NCBI RefSeq assembly: GCF_029784165.1 | Contig: NC_073694.1 | Location: forward strand, 162,638,342 to 162,702,341 | Reading direction: 5' to 3' | DNA length: 64,000 nucleotides | From: Wyeomyia smithii | Taxonomy: Eukaryota; Arthropoda; Insecta; Diptera; Culicidae | The notes under the pieces: model-generated | What the model was told of the DNA's origin: nothing | The model's input: only the letters and a program-made list of their open reading frames with translations | Databases searched by the model: none | Shown: positions 1 through 10,170 of the stretch, piece after piece | Layout of the letters: each line of letters opens with the position of its first letter | How positions within the stretch are numbered: the first letter of the stretch is position 1 | Made by a program: the position numbers and the translations under genes

Positions 1-654
1 TTTCATATATTAGAAAATTTGCCAAGCGACGGATTAATCGGAGCAGAATTCTTAAAGAAGCATACGCTACAAATAGGAAATAATTTTGATTATATAGTGT
101 TCAAAAAACACGGAAACAGAAGTTCGGACGACTTGAGTCCGTGGAGTATGCCCAAAGAGGAAGTCCTTAGTCGACATGTTTATGTGGCAGCCAGAAATAG
201 AGTTATGGTGCAGAACGAGTTGCGAGATACTAGCAACACAGCCCGCAATGAGGCTGACGTAGATAAAAACGAAATAAATAGAGAGCACCAAACATATCGA
301 AATGAAGAGCCGTAGAACAATTTTCTTGACTCGAAGAATACTATAGTGCCCGAGTTGGACCTAGACTCGAGGCTTGACCATGACCTGTTGGAGCACAAGC
401 TGACACCAGAGTCAAAAGGTATTGCAAGAATTGAAAAACTACGGCAAGTGTTAAACTTGGCGCACTTGCCTGAGAGGGAATTCAAGACAGTAAAGAATAT
501 GGTTGAAAGCTATGCAGATATTTTCTTTTTCGAAGGCGACAGGTTAACCACTACTGACGCCGCCGTACATACGATAGAAACTTCATCGGAGGTGCCTATC
601 AATAAGCGGCAATATAGATTTCCGGAGGTTACGAAACGGCACATTAATAATTAA
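1..654 (+). pseudogene. Gypsy pol: protease end and RT N-terminal region (broken)
   Basis: The first frame opens with the C-terminal end of a retropepsin-type protease. A GLIGAEFL segment (residues about 4-11 of the readable part) matches the usual Gly-Ile/Leu-Ile-Gly-x-Asp/Glu-Phe-Leu block near the end of gypsy proteases. A TAG at 313-315 interrupts the frame. Reading resumes in the same frame at 346 and runs to a TAA at 652-654, passing into the segment before the RT fingers. Just before that TAA the natural continuation moves to another frame, so a one-base indel lies around 645-656. The protease active site is upstream of the window. Confidence 0.7.
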
Positions 655-656
655 TT

Positions 657-2189
657 GATGAAATGAGGGCGCAGGGTATTATTAGACCCAGCACTAGTCC
701 CTGTAATGCACCGGTGTTATGTGTACCAAAGAAACCGGATGCTGACGGTAATAAAATATACAGAATTGTGGTGGACTTTAGATCATTGAACGAAGTTACC
801 AAGCCGTTTGTATACCCAATACCTCTTATAAATGAGATATTGGATAATGTTGGAGGAGCAAAATATTTCTCCTCAATTGATTTAAAATCGGGTTTCTATC
901 AAGTCCCGATCGACCGCCGAGATGCGGCTAAAACGGCTTTTTCCACTCCCAAAGGCCACTTCGAATTTACACGAATGCCGATGGGGTTAAAGAACAGTCC
1001 CTCAACATTCCAAAAACTTATGAATACTGTTCTTTTTGAGATAGTGGATGTGAAAGCATTTGTCTACCTCGATGATATTATAGTTTTCGGTGACACTATC
1101 ACCGACCATAATGATAGCTTGCGAAAAGTATTACAAGCTTTGCGTAAACATAACTTAAAAATAGAACCGTCTAAGTGTCAGTTTTTGAAAAAGGAACTGG
1201 AGTATTTGGGTCATGTCGTTAGTGAAGAAGGCATAAAACCCACCAATGCAAATATTAAGGCCATTCAGAGCCTCAAGCCACCCACAAACGTGAAAGGTTT
1301 AAGGTCATTTTTGGGACCAGTAAATTTTTACGGGAAATTTATCCCCAACATCGCGGAGAAGCGCAAGCCGCTGAATGATTTGTTGAAGAAAGACGCTAAA
1401 TTTGTGTAGGGAAAAGAATGTCAGGAGGCTTTCGAATTCCTTAGAAACGCGCTGATTACAGAGCCAGTTTTGGTCCGGCCAGATTATCAAGACACTTTTG
1501 TTATTACGACAGACGCTAGCAATTATGCTATTGGAGCCGTCCTGTCGAATGAAAAATCCATGCACCGGCCGATCGCATTCGCGAGTCGTGCGCTTGTAGG
1601 TGCAGAGACTAGGTATCATATCATCGAAAAAGAACTACTGGCAATTGTATGGGCCATAGAATATTTCAAACATCACATTTTTGGTCAAAAATTTATCGTT
1701 TACACGGACCACAGACCACTTATAGCTATTTGGAGGCTCAAAGAGACATCTCCAACGCTGACAAGATTGAGACTGTAGGTGCAGGGTTTGGAATGCAGCA
1801 TCAGATATAAACAAGGTAGCGAGAATATAGTCGCCGATTTTTTGTCACGTTTGTCAGATGGGACGTGTCAGGGGCAAGAGAGTTCACCCCACAGGCAGAT
1901 AGCCATGATTACGCGCCAGCAGAAACGCCTGCTAGAGCAGCAGAAGAACGCTTCAGATGAATTGAACGGCACAATACAAGAGTTGAGTGCCATAGACATT
2001 GCGGACATCGCTGAGGACGAGGATGGGCAACAACTCGTCAACATTTCATATGCTGACTTTTCACAGGCATTATCAAATGACCTGATACCAAGCGAGACTG
2101 TAGAAGTCTCGAAGAGAATATTGGACGAGAGAAATATCGAAGCTCGTCTTATCATTTTAAACAGTCGGACAGCATACAGAGAACTTTAG
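657..2189 (+). pseudogene. Gypsy pol: reverse transcriptase and RNase H (stops)
   Basis: Frame 3 carries a Ty3/gypsy reverse transcriptase. Fingers start near 663, motif A is SSIDLKSGFYQ, MPMGLKNSPSTFQ follows, and the catalytic YLDD sits near 1066-1077. Then come the LGHVVSEEG and RSFLGPVNFY connection blocks. RNase H follows, with TTDASNYAIGAVLS near 1507 and YTDHRPL near 1700. In-frame TAG codons at 1407-1409, 1776-1778 and 2187-2189 break an otherwise continuous frame. The catalytic residues I can see are intact, so inactivation is by nonsense rather than loss of motifs. It continues directly into the integrase frame. Confidence 0.85.
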
Positions 2190-3545
2190 ACACTGTATCA
2201 GCTGTCACAAGGACTGAAAGAATACGTCGAGGATGGTGTACTTAAATTTAAAGACAAGAAAGTAGGCGGTTTCATAGTAGACGGCAGCGAAAATTCGTTA
2301 ATCGATTGCCGTAAATTTTTTTCACAATTTTTGGATAGCTTCAATAAAAGCCCCGCGGCAGTAAAGGCAGCCGGGGTCATTCACCTAATATCATTCAGAA
2401 AAATCAAGCAGCAGGAGATTCTGCAAATGATTCAGTTCCTAGCGGGTAAGCTAGAAAAACAAATAATACTACATAATGCTAATAGCGAACGTACAGTAAT
2501 TGCGCCAGATCAAGTGAAAATAATTTTAAGGGAATTTCACGATGCACCCTTAGGAGGTCACGTAGGAACGCGACGAATGCGCCAGAGAATTGGTACACTT
2601 TTTACGTGGGCTACGATGAAACGGGATATCGAGAACTACGTTCGGCAGTGTGATTCTTGCCAAAAGAACAAAATTGGAAGATCAAACAAGTTACCGATGC
2701 AGATCACCACGACCGCATCGGAGCCATTTGAGAAAGTATACATGGATATCGTGGTGTTACCCGAGTCCGATATGGGAAACCGTTATGGTCTAGTCATGCA
2801 AGATGACTTGACGAGATACTTAATTGTCGCTCCAATGGAGAATCAAGAAAGCCAGATGGTAGCTAAGACCTTTGTAGAAAATTATATTTGTAAATTCGGT
2901 GCCCCGTTGGAACTAGTCACAGACAACGGCGCAAATTTTGTGAGCTCACTGATAAAAGAGGTGTGCAAAATTTTAAAGATCAAGAAAATTACTACTAGCC
3001 CGTATCATCCACAGGCTAACTTAGTAGAGAGGTCGAACCGCGAGTTAAAAAAGTATTTGAGACAATTTATTGGCGGAAAGCCGCACACATGGGACGAATT
3101 GTTACCATTTTTCACGTTTGAATACAATACGTTAGTAAACTCGTCTACAGGATATACGCCGTTCGAATTATTGTACGGACGGATAGCTCGAATCCCGACT
3201 TCGATCTATAAGCGAAATGGAGTGGAAAAGATGACATATGACGCATACACACATGAAATGAAGAAAATATTTTACGATTTACATGCAAACGCACAAGCCA
3301 ACCTGAAAAGGAGTAAAGAAAACCGCAAACAAATTTATGACAGATCATCTAATGATTACAAACCCATGTGGGGCGAACAAGTATTAGTGAAGTCCGTAGC
3401 GACTGGTGCAGGTCAAAAGCTTCAGAACATATGGAGGGGACCATATGAAGTAGTGGACATTCCAAGCGAAATGACCACAGTAATTAGAAATGGCAATCGT
3501 TTAGAAAAAGTTCATAATAACCGGCTTAAGCGTTATTATGACTGA
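2190..3545 (+). pseudogene. Gypsy pol: integrase
   Basis: This is a continuous open stretch of about 450 codons after the TAG at 2187, ending at a TGA at 3543-3545. The N-terminal zinc module is visible as HDAPLGGH followed by CDSCQKNK. The DDE core has Asp in YMDIVV, Asp in TDNGANF and Glu in NLVERSNRELK, each in conserved context. A GPYEVVDI-type C-terminal strand follows. The domain itself looks intact, but it has no start of its own and belongs to the interrupted pol. It would insert element cDNA into chromosomal DNA as part of the pre-integration complex. Confidence 0.88.
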
Positions 3546-4855
3546 TTATATGAACTTAAACTATGCTTTCAAGGTTAACGGACAGAATATATTTAATGGA
3601 ATACGATATTGGATGGCATAAGTTATGATAGCAAGCACCTCAACGTGATGAGCTGTATTTTTTTAAGTAATTCAGAAGAAAACACGAAGGAACGCATCAA
3701 ATCAAGGATTGTTGGCCAACACGGAATGGGTTGACATCGCATCGACGATGCTGAGTCTAATATATCACAAGATATATTCAAACACAAAACCCCGTGACGA
3801 AAAACGGACAGGTAAATACAAAGAAATCTTGCGGCTGTTGATGAGCCCAACAAACAACAGTACAGAATCGCGTTAGCGAGAGCCGACTATAAGCTACGTA
3901 AGTTCGAGGCCAAAATTAGTAATGAATGGGAAAACATGATAATATATTATATCTGCGGGGAAAATACGATAAATGAAAAATTAAAGAGGAAAATAAAATA
4001 TAAAGGCGTGAAGAAATACAAAAAGTCGCCGAGAAAGATGAATGATTTTATTGACGGGAGTCAATAGGCAGAACCAAACGGAAAAAATATACTGAAGTTA
4101 AGGCGTGAAGAAATAGAAAAAGTCGCCGAAAATATCAAGAGCCTTTCAATGACAGGAATCAAAAGGCGTGACAAGGTTTAAAGAAAGAAATGACGTGAAA
4201 AAATACGAAAAGTCGCCGATTTGAGGATACCGGTCAAATGGCATAACACAATTGAAAAAATTAAAATACGAATGGAGGCGTGAGGGACGAGTAACCCAGC
4301 CGATAACAGTTAAATAAATAAAAAACTTGGGGAATTTGAATGACTAGAATGACCTGGAATGTGGTAATGGAAAATTGAAGAGTTAATAGAAATTGAAACA
4401 GCATTTGTTTGTTTTTAGTAAAATGACAATGTAAACATGGGAAAATTATATAGTGAACAAAGACCTCATGAAAACGAGATTTGATTAATTTAAAAATGGC
4501 TGATGGCCCAATGAGAAAAGAAAACCGATTAATGAAGTATTGGATTTTTTTCTTTTTTGAAAGGGAGAAAACTTAAATGACGGAAAACAATAGAACTAGG
4601 AGAGACTTTGGACAAGAAGGCTAAACCTACCGGACAAGGAGACTGCTGACTTTAGGAGATTCAGGCTATTCTAATTTTAGTTAAGGACGAGCGAATATAG
4701 ACAACGGGGGTGGTTACCCAAAATGATTGGCGGGAGTGCAAATTGAGTGAAAGAAAAACAAGGGAATAACCGGCCCAGGATGATTGAGTGTGCGAGTTTT
4801 CGTTTATTTCCTAACCTTCTTATCTTTCAGGAATCTCTAAAGCGTGCGGTCGCAC
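3546..4855 (+). other. Purine-rich 3' non-coding region of the gypsy element
   Basis: About 1.3 kb between the integrase stop and the candidate polypurine tract has no credible coding frame. It is strongly A/G-rich on the plus strand and contains degenerate copies of a short motif, listed separately. No envelope-like reading frame with a signal peptide or membrane segment was recognised. Confidence 0.5.
4003..4222 (+). repeat. Degenerate dispersed 33-bp motif, three copies
   Basis: Three imperfect copies lie near 4003-4036, 4101-4133 and 4191-4222. Each has a GCGTGAAGAAAT-like start and an AAAAGTCGCCGA-like end, at roughly 90-100 bp spacing. Shorter matches to the GGCGTGA start occur near 4163 and 4273. 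They sit in the non-coding tail after the integrase. Confidence 0.6.
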
Positions 4856-4876
4856 CTTCGGAAGGAAGGGGGAGAG
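4856..4876 (+). promoter_or_regulatory. Candidate polypurine tract
   Basis: A GGAAGGAAGGGGGAGAGG run is followed by TATTATGCAGG. In LTR elements such a tract primes plus-strand synthesis directly before the 3' LTR. No second LTR is available here to confirm the edge. Confidence 0.35.
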
Positions 4877-5908
4877 GTATTATGCAGGCAACTGCATACT
4901 AAGGTGAAGTGTAAGTAATGAAAGTATGACAGTAGCAAGAGACGAATCGAAAATTAAATAATTACAGACTCAAAAAGAGATGCAAAAGATTAAAGAATAG
5001 AGCAGATGAGAAAGTGACGGGACTGTTTAGTGCAAATAAAAGATGATATGAAGTGTTAAGAACACGCCAGTTATCAGACGAACATTGAAGACAGAAGAAA
5101 ACGATAAATATTTAATCAACGTGGTTTGTACAATGAATAGATTTATTTATGAAACAGTCAGAAAATACCTGACAAAGAAAAAAAAAGCTTGAACCGATGC
5201 GGTTTGCTCGAAGAAAACATGATGAAACAAAGATAAAGAGATGAAAGAATAATCTATTATGTCGGAACAGACTCATTTTATGTAAATCGAAAAAGTTTTA
5301 AGAAAATGAAAGAAGATATTTAACGATAAAAAGCAATGAGCAAAGAATTTAAGCTACCTAATAAAATTGAAGAAAGTTATTTGAAGAACATTTGATGAAA
5401 AAAAGTTAATAATGGGCCACAACACAAGTTAAACTGATATTTTAACGCGGAAAGAAAAGCCTAATACAGATAAATGGACTGATATGTGACGAAATGATTT
5501 TTAATGTAAAACAAAAAAAAACATCGGATACCAAAGTTAGAGAATGTATGATGAAAAAAAAAAGTAAACAATGCACATTTGAAATGATATGTTTGTAAAA
5601 TCGGATAAGACAAATGATGTACGTCTTAGTAGGGGAAGAGAAACCAGATTATATCATCTGAAAAGAAGAAAAATACGGGCCTAGATTGTAAGCAGAAGCG
5701 TAGGGTAGATAATAGAATGTAAGAAGCCCGTACGCGAGTGAACAGTAATTTTAAACAGCAAGTGGAAAAAGTAACGAAACCAAAAATGAATTGATAAAAT
5801 AATGGCAAAAAATAATGCACCACTTGCTAAGTAGGGCAGCTACCTGCTTAAGAATTGACAACGAGACTATCATCGAAGACGACTGAGGTTAATACAACGG
5901 CTGCTGAG
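4877..5908. other. Unassigned A-rich stretch, possibly degraded 3' LTR
   Basis: Low-complexity A- and GA-rich DNA with no credible coding frame. If the tract at 4856-4876 is a real polypurine tract, the first part would be the 3' LTR, but no partner LTR is in the window to test that. Confidence 0.3.
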
Positions 5909-7067
5909 ATGGGGCATACCATGATGCCCAGTACAGCGCGAAAAGGAAAGCAGACGGTTGCGTGGGGAGTCGAACGGCGGGTGTCTATGGTGAAAGATGG
6001 AGTGAACAATCCAACCAGCCGTAGCTACGATTTGGCAGGCGTCGTACCTGTTCGCAACCTGAACAATAACAGTACACACAAGAGCGTTTCACTGTTGGGG
6101 CATTTTGTAAGCCTATCGCGTGACGATTACGCGATCATTGTGTTGGAAAAGACGGCCTTCACTGAGGGGCAGCTGAAAAATCATAAGCGTCATCAAACGA
6201 GCACGGTGACGGAAGCTAATTCTGACGACGTCACGACGAACTTGTCGGAAGAACAGTGAAAGTGTGCAAAGTAGTGCAACTGGTGTTATAGCAGCCGTCG
6301 AAAGAAGTTTTTCCTCATCCACGTCCCAACTGAGGACGGAATTTGTTAATGATACCTACGGAAATTTTTTGTGCGTTGCTGATCCGGAAGTAAATCAAAT
6401 CAAGGTGACAATCATATATCCCGCTACTGAGAGGCATATTGTGAAATTTTCCACCCAAAAAAGATATTTGGTGGAAGAAACTGCCCAAGATTATGAAACC
6501 GTGACATTGCCTCATATACAAAAGGAGCAGCTAAGCTTAGAGTGGCTTTACAATATACTAGAGCATCGGAAAGAGAAGGATCGCATAGTTTTTGAGGATC
6601 CGTCAGAGGAAATTGGCTTCATATTGTTGCCGGATTTAGAATGGGATGGGAAAACATTGGAACAACTTTATCTACTCGCTTTAGTGCGCCAGCGAGGTAT
6701 CAAGTCATTGCGGGATCTAAACGCTACTCATTTACCATTGCTGAAAAATATTCAAACACGTGGCATTGAAGTAATTAAAACACGTTACGGAATTAACGCT
6801 GATCAACTACGAATCTACATTCACTATAAACCCACATTTTACCACCCACACGTGCATTTCCCATATCTGAAGCACGACCCACCGGGTATTTATTGCGAGA
6901 AAAGTCACCTTCTAACATCGGTTATTGGGAATATCGAACTGCTACCAGACCATTACCGGAAAGTGACACTCTCTTGCGTTTTAAGTGAAACTGATAAATT
7001 GAACGTCAAATTTAAGGCAGCAAAGAGCAAACTGAATGAACCAGATGACACCACAACCAACCGATGA
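5909..7067 (+). pseudogene. Scavenger mRNA-decapping enzyme DcpS-like, intronless and frameshifted
   Basis: DcpS hydrolyses the m7GpppN cap left after 3'-5' mRNA decay, as a homodimer with a C-terminal HIT domain. The first ATG after the upstream in-frame stop (TAA at 5849) is at 5909. The N-terminal domain reads KSVSLLGHF and IIVLEKTAF. The second block, in another frame from about 6258, reads VTIIYPATERH, LPDLEWDG and RGIKSLRDLNATHLPLL. It also holds the HIT signature HPHVHF, whose middle His codon (6849-6851) is the expected nucleophile. The halves are split by a one-base frameshift near 6257, where the first frame meets TGA. About 385 codons would be covered, close to family length. No intron is visible and the copy lies among transposons, so a processed pseudogene or an assembly error in a real gene are both possible. 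Family assignment is firm; functional status is not. Confidence 0.82.
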
Positions 7068-7480
7068 GAACTTCTACTGCCAAACGCACCCTCTCGTTTC
7101 AAACCCCCTGCAAGCCGGCGCTTGAACACGACAGCTGAACAGCAGATATCTTCACGACGCAGCGCATCAGGCGAGCAAGCAATTGTTAATTTTAAATAAG
7201 GAAAATGTCATGTATGATAATGAAAACTCAAAACGGTGCTACTGTTTTGAATAACAGAATTTCATTTGCCAGAGAAAAAAAAAACATATTATAGAAAACA
7301 ACGGTGTATATAGTTGCATAAAAACGCGAGAATAATTGTAATAAAAAAGAAAAAAACACACCTATCGGCCGTCAGGACGGACCGTGTGACCATTGTCTCT
7401 TCTAGAAAATGGCCAACTAGGCGGGGTGGCAGATGTGACGTCACACCCTGCGAAGAACCCAATGCTCCGTCACGAGCCTT
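7068..7480. other. Region downstream of the DcpS copy
   Basis: A-rich DNA with an AATAAA at about 7340 followed at once by an A-rich run. No coding frame or clear poly(A) tail with target duplication was found, so a retrocopy origin for the DcpS copy is not proven. Confidence 0.3.
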
Positions 7481-7745
7481 TTTTTTTATTATTCTCGCTT
7501 ATTTTCCGTCGGTCTATTTCCGCCACTGTTGTGGCCAATTACCGACGCCCAGGGAGGCGACTCCACACCCAGGTCCCTAACTCACGACCCGTTTATTAAC
7601 AGACCGGCGCCAACGGCTTTACTTCCTCATGCGATGGAAGGCGTGATCCCAGAGATTTTTCGCCTCAGAAAATCTCCCGGTGTCGGCTAGGATTGAATCT
7701 AGACTAGTTGGGTTGGTAACACAACCATCTACACCTATGTCGGCG
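7481..7745 (-). mobile_element. tRNA-derived SINE, copy 1
   Basis: Closely matches the SINE at 50531-50785 over about 230 bp. Shared blocks include the CGACGCCCAGGGAGGCGACT region and the GTCGGCTAGGATTGAATCTA region. On the minus strand the head holds a Pol III B-box-like GATTCAATCC, and the element ends in a run of A (T on the plus strand). The head diverges from copy 2 beyond TTGGGTTGGT, where a second B-box-like sequence (GGTTCGAATCC on the minus strand, near 7750) appears. Confidence 0.65.
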
Positions 7746-7785
7746 GTGGGATTCGAACCCAGGCCTTATAATTAAAGTTTAATTT

Positions 7786-8169
7786 TGTTCCCAGGAGGGC
7801 ATAGCCTTCTGCTATGCTTTAGTCAGGCGAAACATTTGGTTCCCTTGACAGAGGACCGCGAACGTCTCTGTCAACACTCTATGTATCAACAGATTATGCC
7901 ATAGGTGACAAAGAACTTCGCGCAGCCTTCTGCTGTGCCACAGGCAAACAAACTCGACCAAAATAAACAAGTTTTGTGTTGTGAACAAAACGCCGCCTGT
8001 ACTTTAGCAGTACTAGATTAGGTTAAGAGATTAGTAAGGTAAACAGAGAGTGGAGAAAGTCTATCTCTCTGAGTTACCGGTAGGGTATATTTAAGTAGTG
8101 ATGTACGAAAATAAAGTCAGTTAGTCCACGTTAATCTTGTGGTTTGATTCCGCGCCGGCTGTGCGTACA
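7786..8169 (+). mobile_element. Candidate copia-like solo LTR
   Basis: The stretch starts TGTTCCC and has a TATATTTAA box near 8088 and an AATAAA near 8111. A GTAGGTTATACCCAGG sequence at about 8192-8207 resembles the unusual half-tRNA-Met primer site of copia elements. There is no internal coding region beyond it: the next sequence belongs to an opposed LINE. Boundaries are approximate and no partner LTR is present. It could instead be another dispersed repeat with promoter-like motifs. Confidence 0.38.
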
Positions 8170-8219
8170 GGGTTTTCTGGAGAAAGTCCTGGTAGGTTAT
8201 ACCCAGGATATAGGTATAC

Positions 8220-9406
8220 CTACACACGGCAGTGTAGGTATTCAATCTTTCCGGGAGTTGGACTACCTAAATCAATACTGGCTGACTTTTCAGCACCAAA
8301 CACGAATGGTTTGTTACTGTTGGAATTTGAAATATTACCTGAAAGGACACTGGCATATGAACAGCCTGGTGTTGCCTGAACAGGATTATTTTTTTGAAAT
8401 TTGTTATCTGAAATTAAATTATTACCTACAGACACACCTGCTAATGAAAGTGCTGGTGATGCCTGAACAGTATTGAAAGTCTTTCGTATACCCACATTGA
8501 CAACAGGTTGTTTAGAATTCCTACGTTGTCTGGAAGCAATAATTTTTTACCTTACAGGACAATTAAAGAAATTAGATTTGTGATTTCCCCCACAATTTAC
8601 ACATTTGAAACTATTAGTGGTCTCTTTCACGGGGCAGATATCTTTCGTGTGACTAGTGTCACCACAAATCATACATTTTGCAGCCATATGGCAGTTTCGA
8701 GTTCCATGACCATAGGCTTGACAATTCCGACATTGCGTAAGATTATGGATTCCTCCATGTCTCTTGAAATTTTCCCATTTTATTCGCACGTTAAATAAAA
8801 CACGTGCTTTTTCCAAACATTTCAAATTATGTACTTTGGTACGATCAAAATGTACCTAGTAATTTTCCTGGTGTATTCCAGTTTGATTAATTTTGGCATT
8901 TGCCTTTCGTTTCATCAAAATTACTTGGTTGGGGGCAAAACCAAGTGATTCTGGCAAACAATCTTTAACTTCCTCAATAGTTTGATCATTTGAAAGACCT
9001 TCAAAACAGCCTTAAACGGTCTCTCTTTTTTGGCATCAAAAGAATAAAATTTATACATCTTTTCAGTCAAATAATGTAAAAGATGTTCATGGCCATCAAA
9101 AGATTCAGCTAAAATACGAATTTCGCCTTGGCGGCCAATTTGAAAATTAACTTTCACATCCGACAGAAATGATGAAAGTTCTGATCGGAATGCTTTAAAA
9201 TTCGCTACAAATACCACAATAGGTGGAACTTTAACCTTCTTCATAACGGCTTTATGCTCAGTATGAGAAGTTTGGAATTCTTGATCCCCAACGGAAGAAA
9301 GAATATCATACCTGTTAGTCGAAATTTCAGTGTCACTTGGAGGAGATGCCTCACGTTTCCTTGAAGCCGCATCAAAGCGAGCTTTTTTATTTCTTCCAGG
9401 TATCAC
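8220..9406 (-). pseudogene. Jockey-like LINE ORF1 (nucleocapsid-like), broken
   Basis: On the minus strand a Gag-like ORF1 starts at the ATG at 9406. It has a charged N-terminus, then a PPIVVF block and a domain of the kind seen before the knuckles in Jockey-clade ORF1 proteins. Three CCHC zinc knuckles follow at about 8750-8555: CRNCQAYGHGTRNC, CMICGDTSHTKDIC and CVNCGGNHKSNFFNC. A Ser/Asn-rich tail runs to about 8220. A one-base deletion near 9000 shifts the frame, a TAG lies near 8855, and the tail after the knuckles is in another frame. ORF2 is missing: the copy stops beside the LTR-like sequence. The knuckles would bind element RNA. Confidence 0.78.
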
Positions 9407-9840
9407 TGGAAACCTTCACTACACTTTCACTTCACTATAGAATTTAGGTGAAATATCTCAAACCAAATTTACTAACTAAACACTCGTTAACGTTAAAAAC
9501 AAATTTATTACTTTGCGTTTCAACAGGTAGTCTTTTAAAAAGATTGCCTGTTGAAAGCGAAAAGCAAAATTTTAATATCTCTCGGTAGTCTAAGACTTAG
9601 CCTCGAGCTGTTGGTAGAATGCGACCGTACTGTAGGACAGTTCAAGTCTATCTGATTGTAAAATTCAGGTAAAATCTTGAATTTCACAGCGCCACAAAAA
9701 TTTCTCTAAAAGATCGATTCAATGAAGATCGGTCCCTGGGCTTCGATTTTTTAGATGGATCGAGCCTAAAGCCGCTCAGCTGAGTCGAACCCAAAGATCG
9801 ATCTTTTTTTGAAGATCGCCCAATCATAATTCCAGATCGT
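9407..9840. other. LINE 5' flank and GATCG-rich stretch
   Basis: The first ~270 bp probably hold the 5' untranslated part of the minus-strand LINE. From about 9711 to 9840 the motif GATCG recurs repeatedly in both orientations, for example near 9711, 9728, 9759, 9798 and 9817. No coding frame. Confidence 0.35.
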
Positions 9841-10170
9841 GGCTATCAGCTGGTGCAGACAGAAATCCAACCTATCCGGAGCCAGCTAGATAAACTCCGT
9901 TGTGATGCCATCTTTCCCAGCTGATTTGTTGTTCTTGAGATGATTGATAGCTTCCCTAACTTCATTTATCATAGGGGGCGGTATGTCTTCCTCAACCGCT
10001 GTACTGACGAAGTCGTTCCTCCTGCCACCTTGGTCCTCTGTAAGACCAAAATATAAGGTATACAACGCTTCACTCCAACCAAAAGTAAATACGCCCTTTC
10101 CATAAGTCATAATGACAGCTGGTGCGTTAGTTACGTAAAATGTTGTTCGATCTTTTGTCGATATTTTCAA
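9841..10170 (-). pseudogene. LINE reverse transcriptase N-terminal fragment
   Basis: On the minus strand a frame reads INHLKNNKSAGKDGITTEFI. This is the conserved segment that precedes RT motif 1 in non-LTR retrotransposons (the LKNNKAAGxDGIPAEL type). After an in-frame TAG the same frame continues with LAPDRLDFCLHQLI, also typical. Only about 110 codons survive and no catalytic residues are present. The same segment occurs in the LINE at 47.8-50.0 kb, so the two are related. It is cut at both ends. Confidence 0.65.

Larger units (their letters stand above)
1..4876 (+). mobile_element. Decayed Ty3/gypsy LTR retrotransposon, 3' part
   Basis: The window opens inside a Ty3/gypsy element. Protease end, reverse transcriptase, RNase H and integrase follow in gypsy order (integrase last) on the plus strand. 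The gag region and 5' LTR lie outside the window. After the integrase stop comes about 1.3 kb of purine-rich non-coding DNA and then a polypurine run near 4856-4876, which I take as the likely edge of the 3' LTR. The right boundary is therefore an inference. Several stops and a frameshift show the copy cannot make Pol unaided. Confidence 0.8.
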
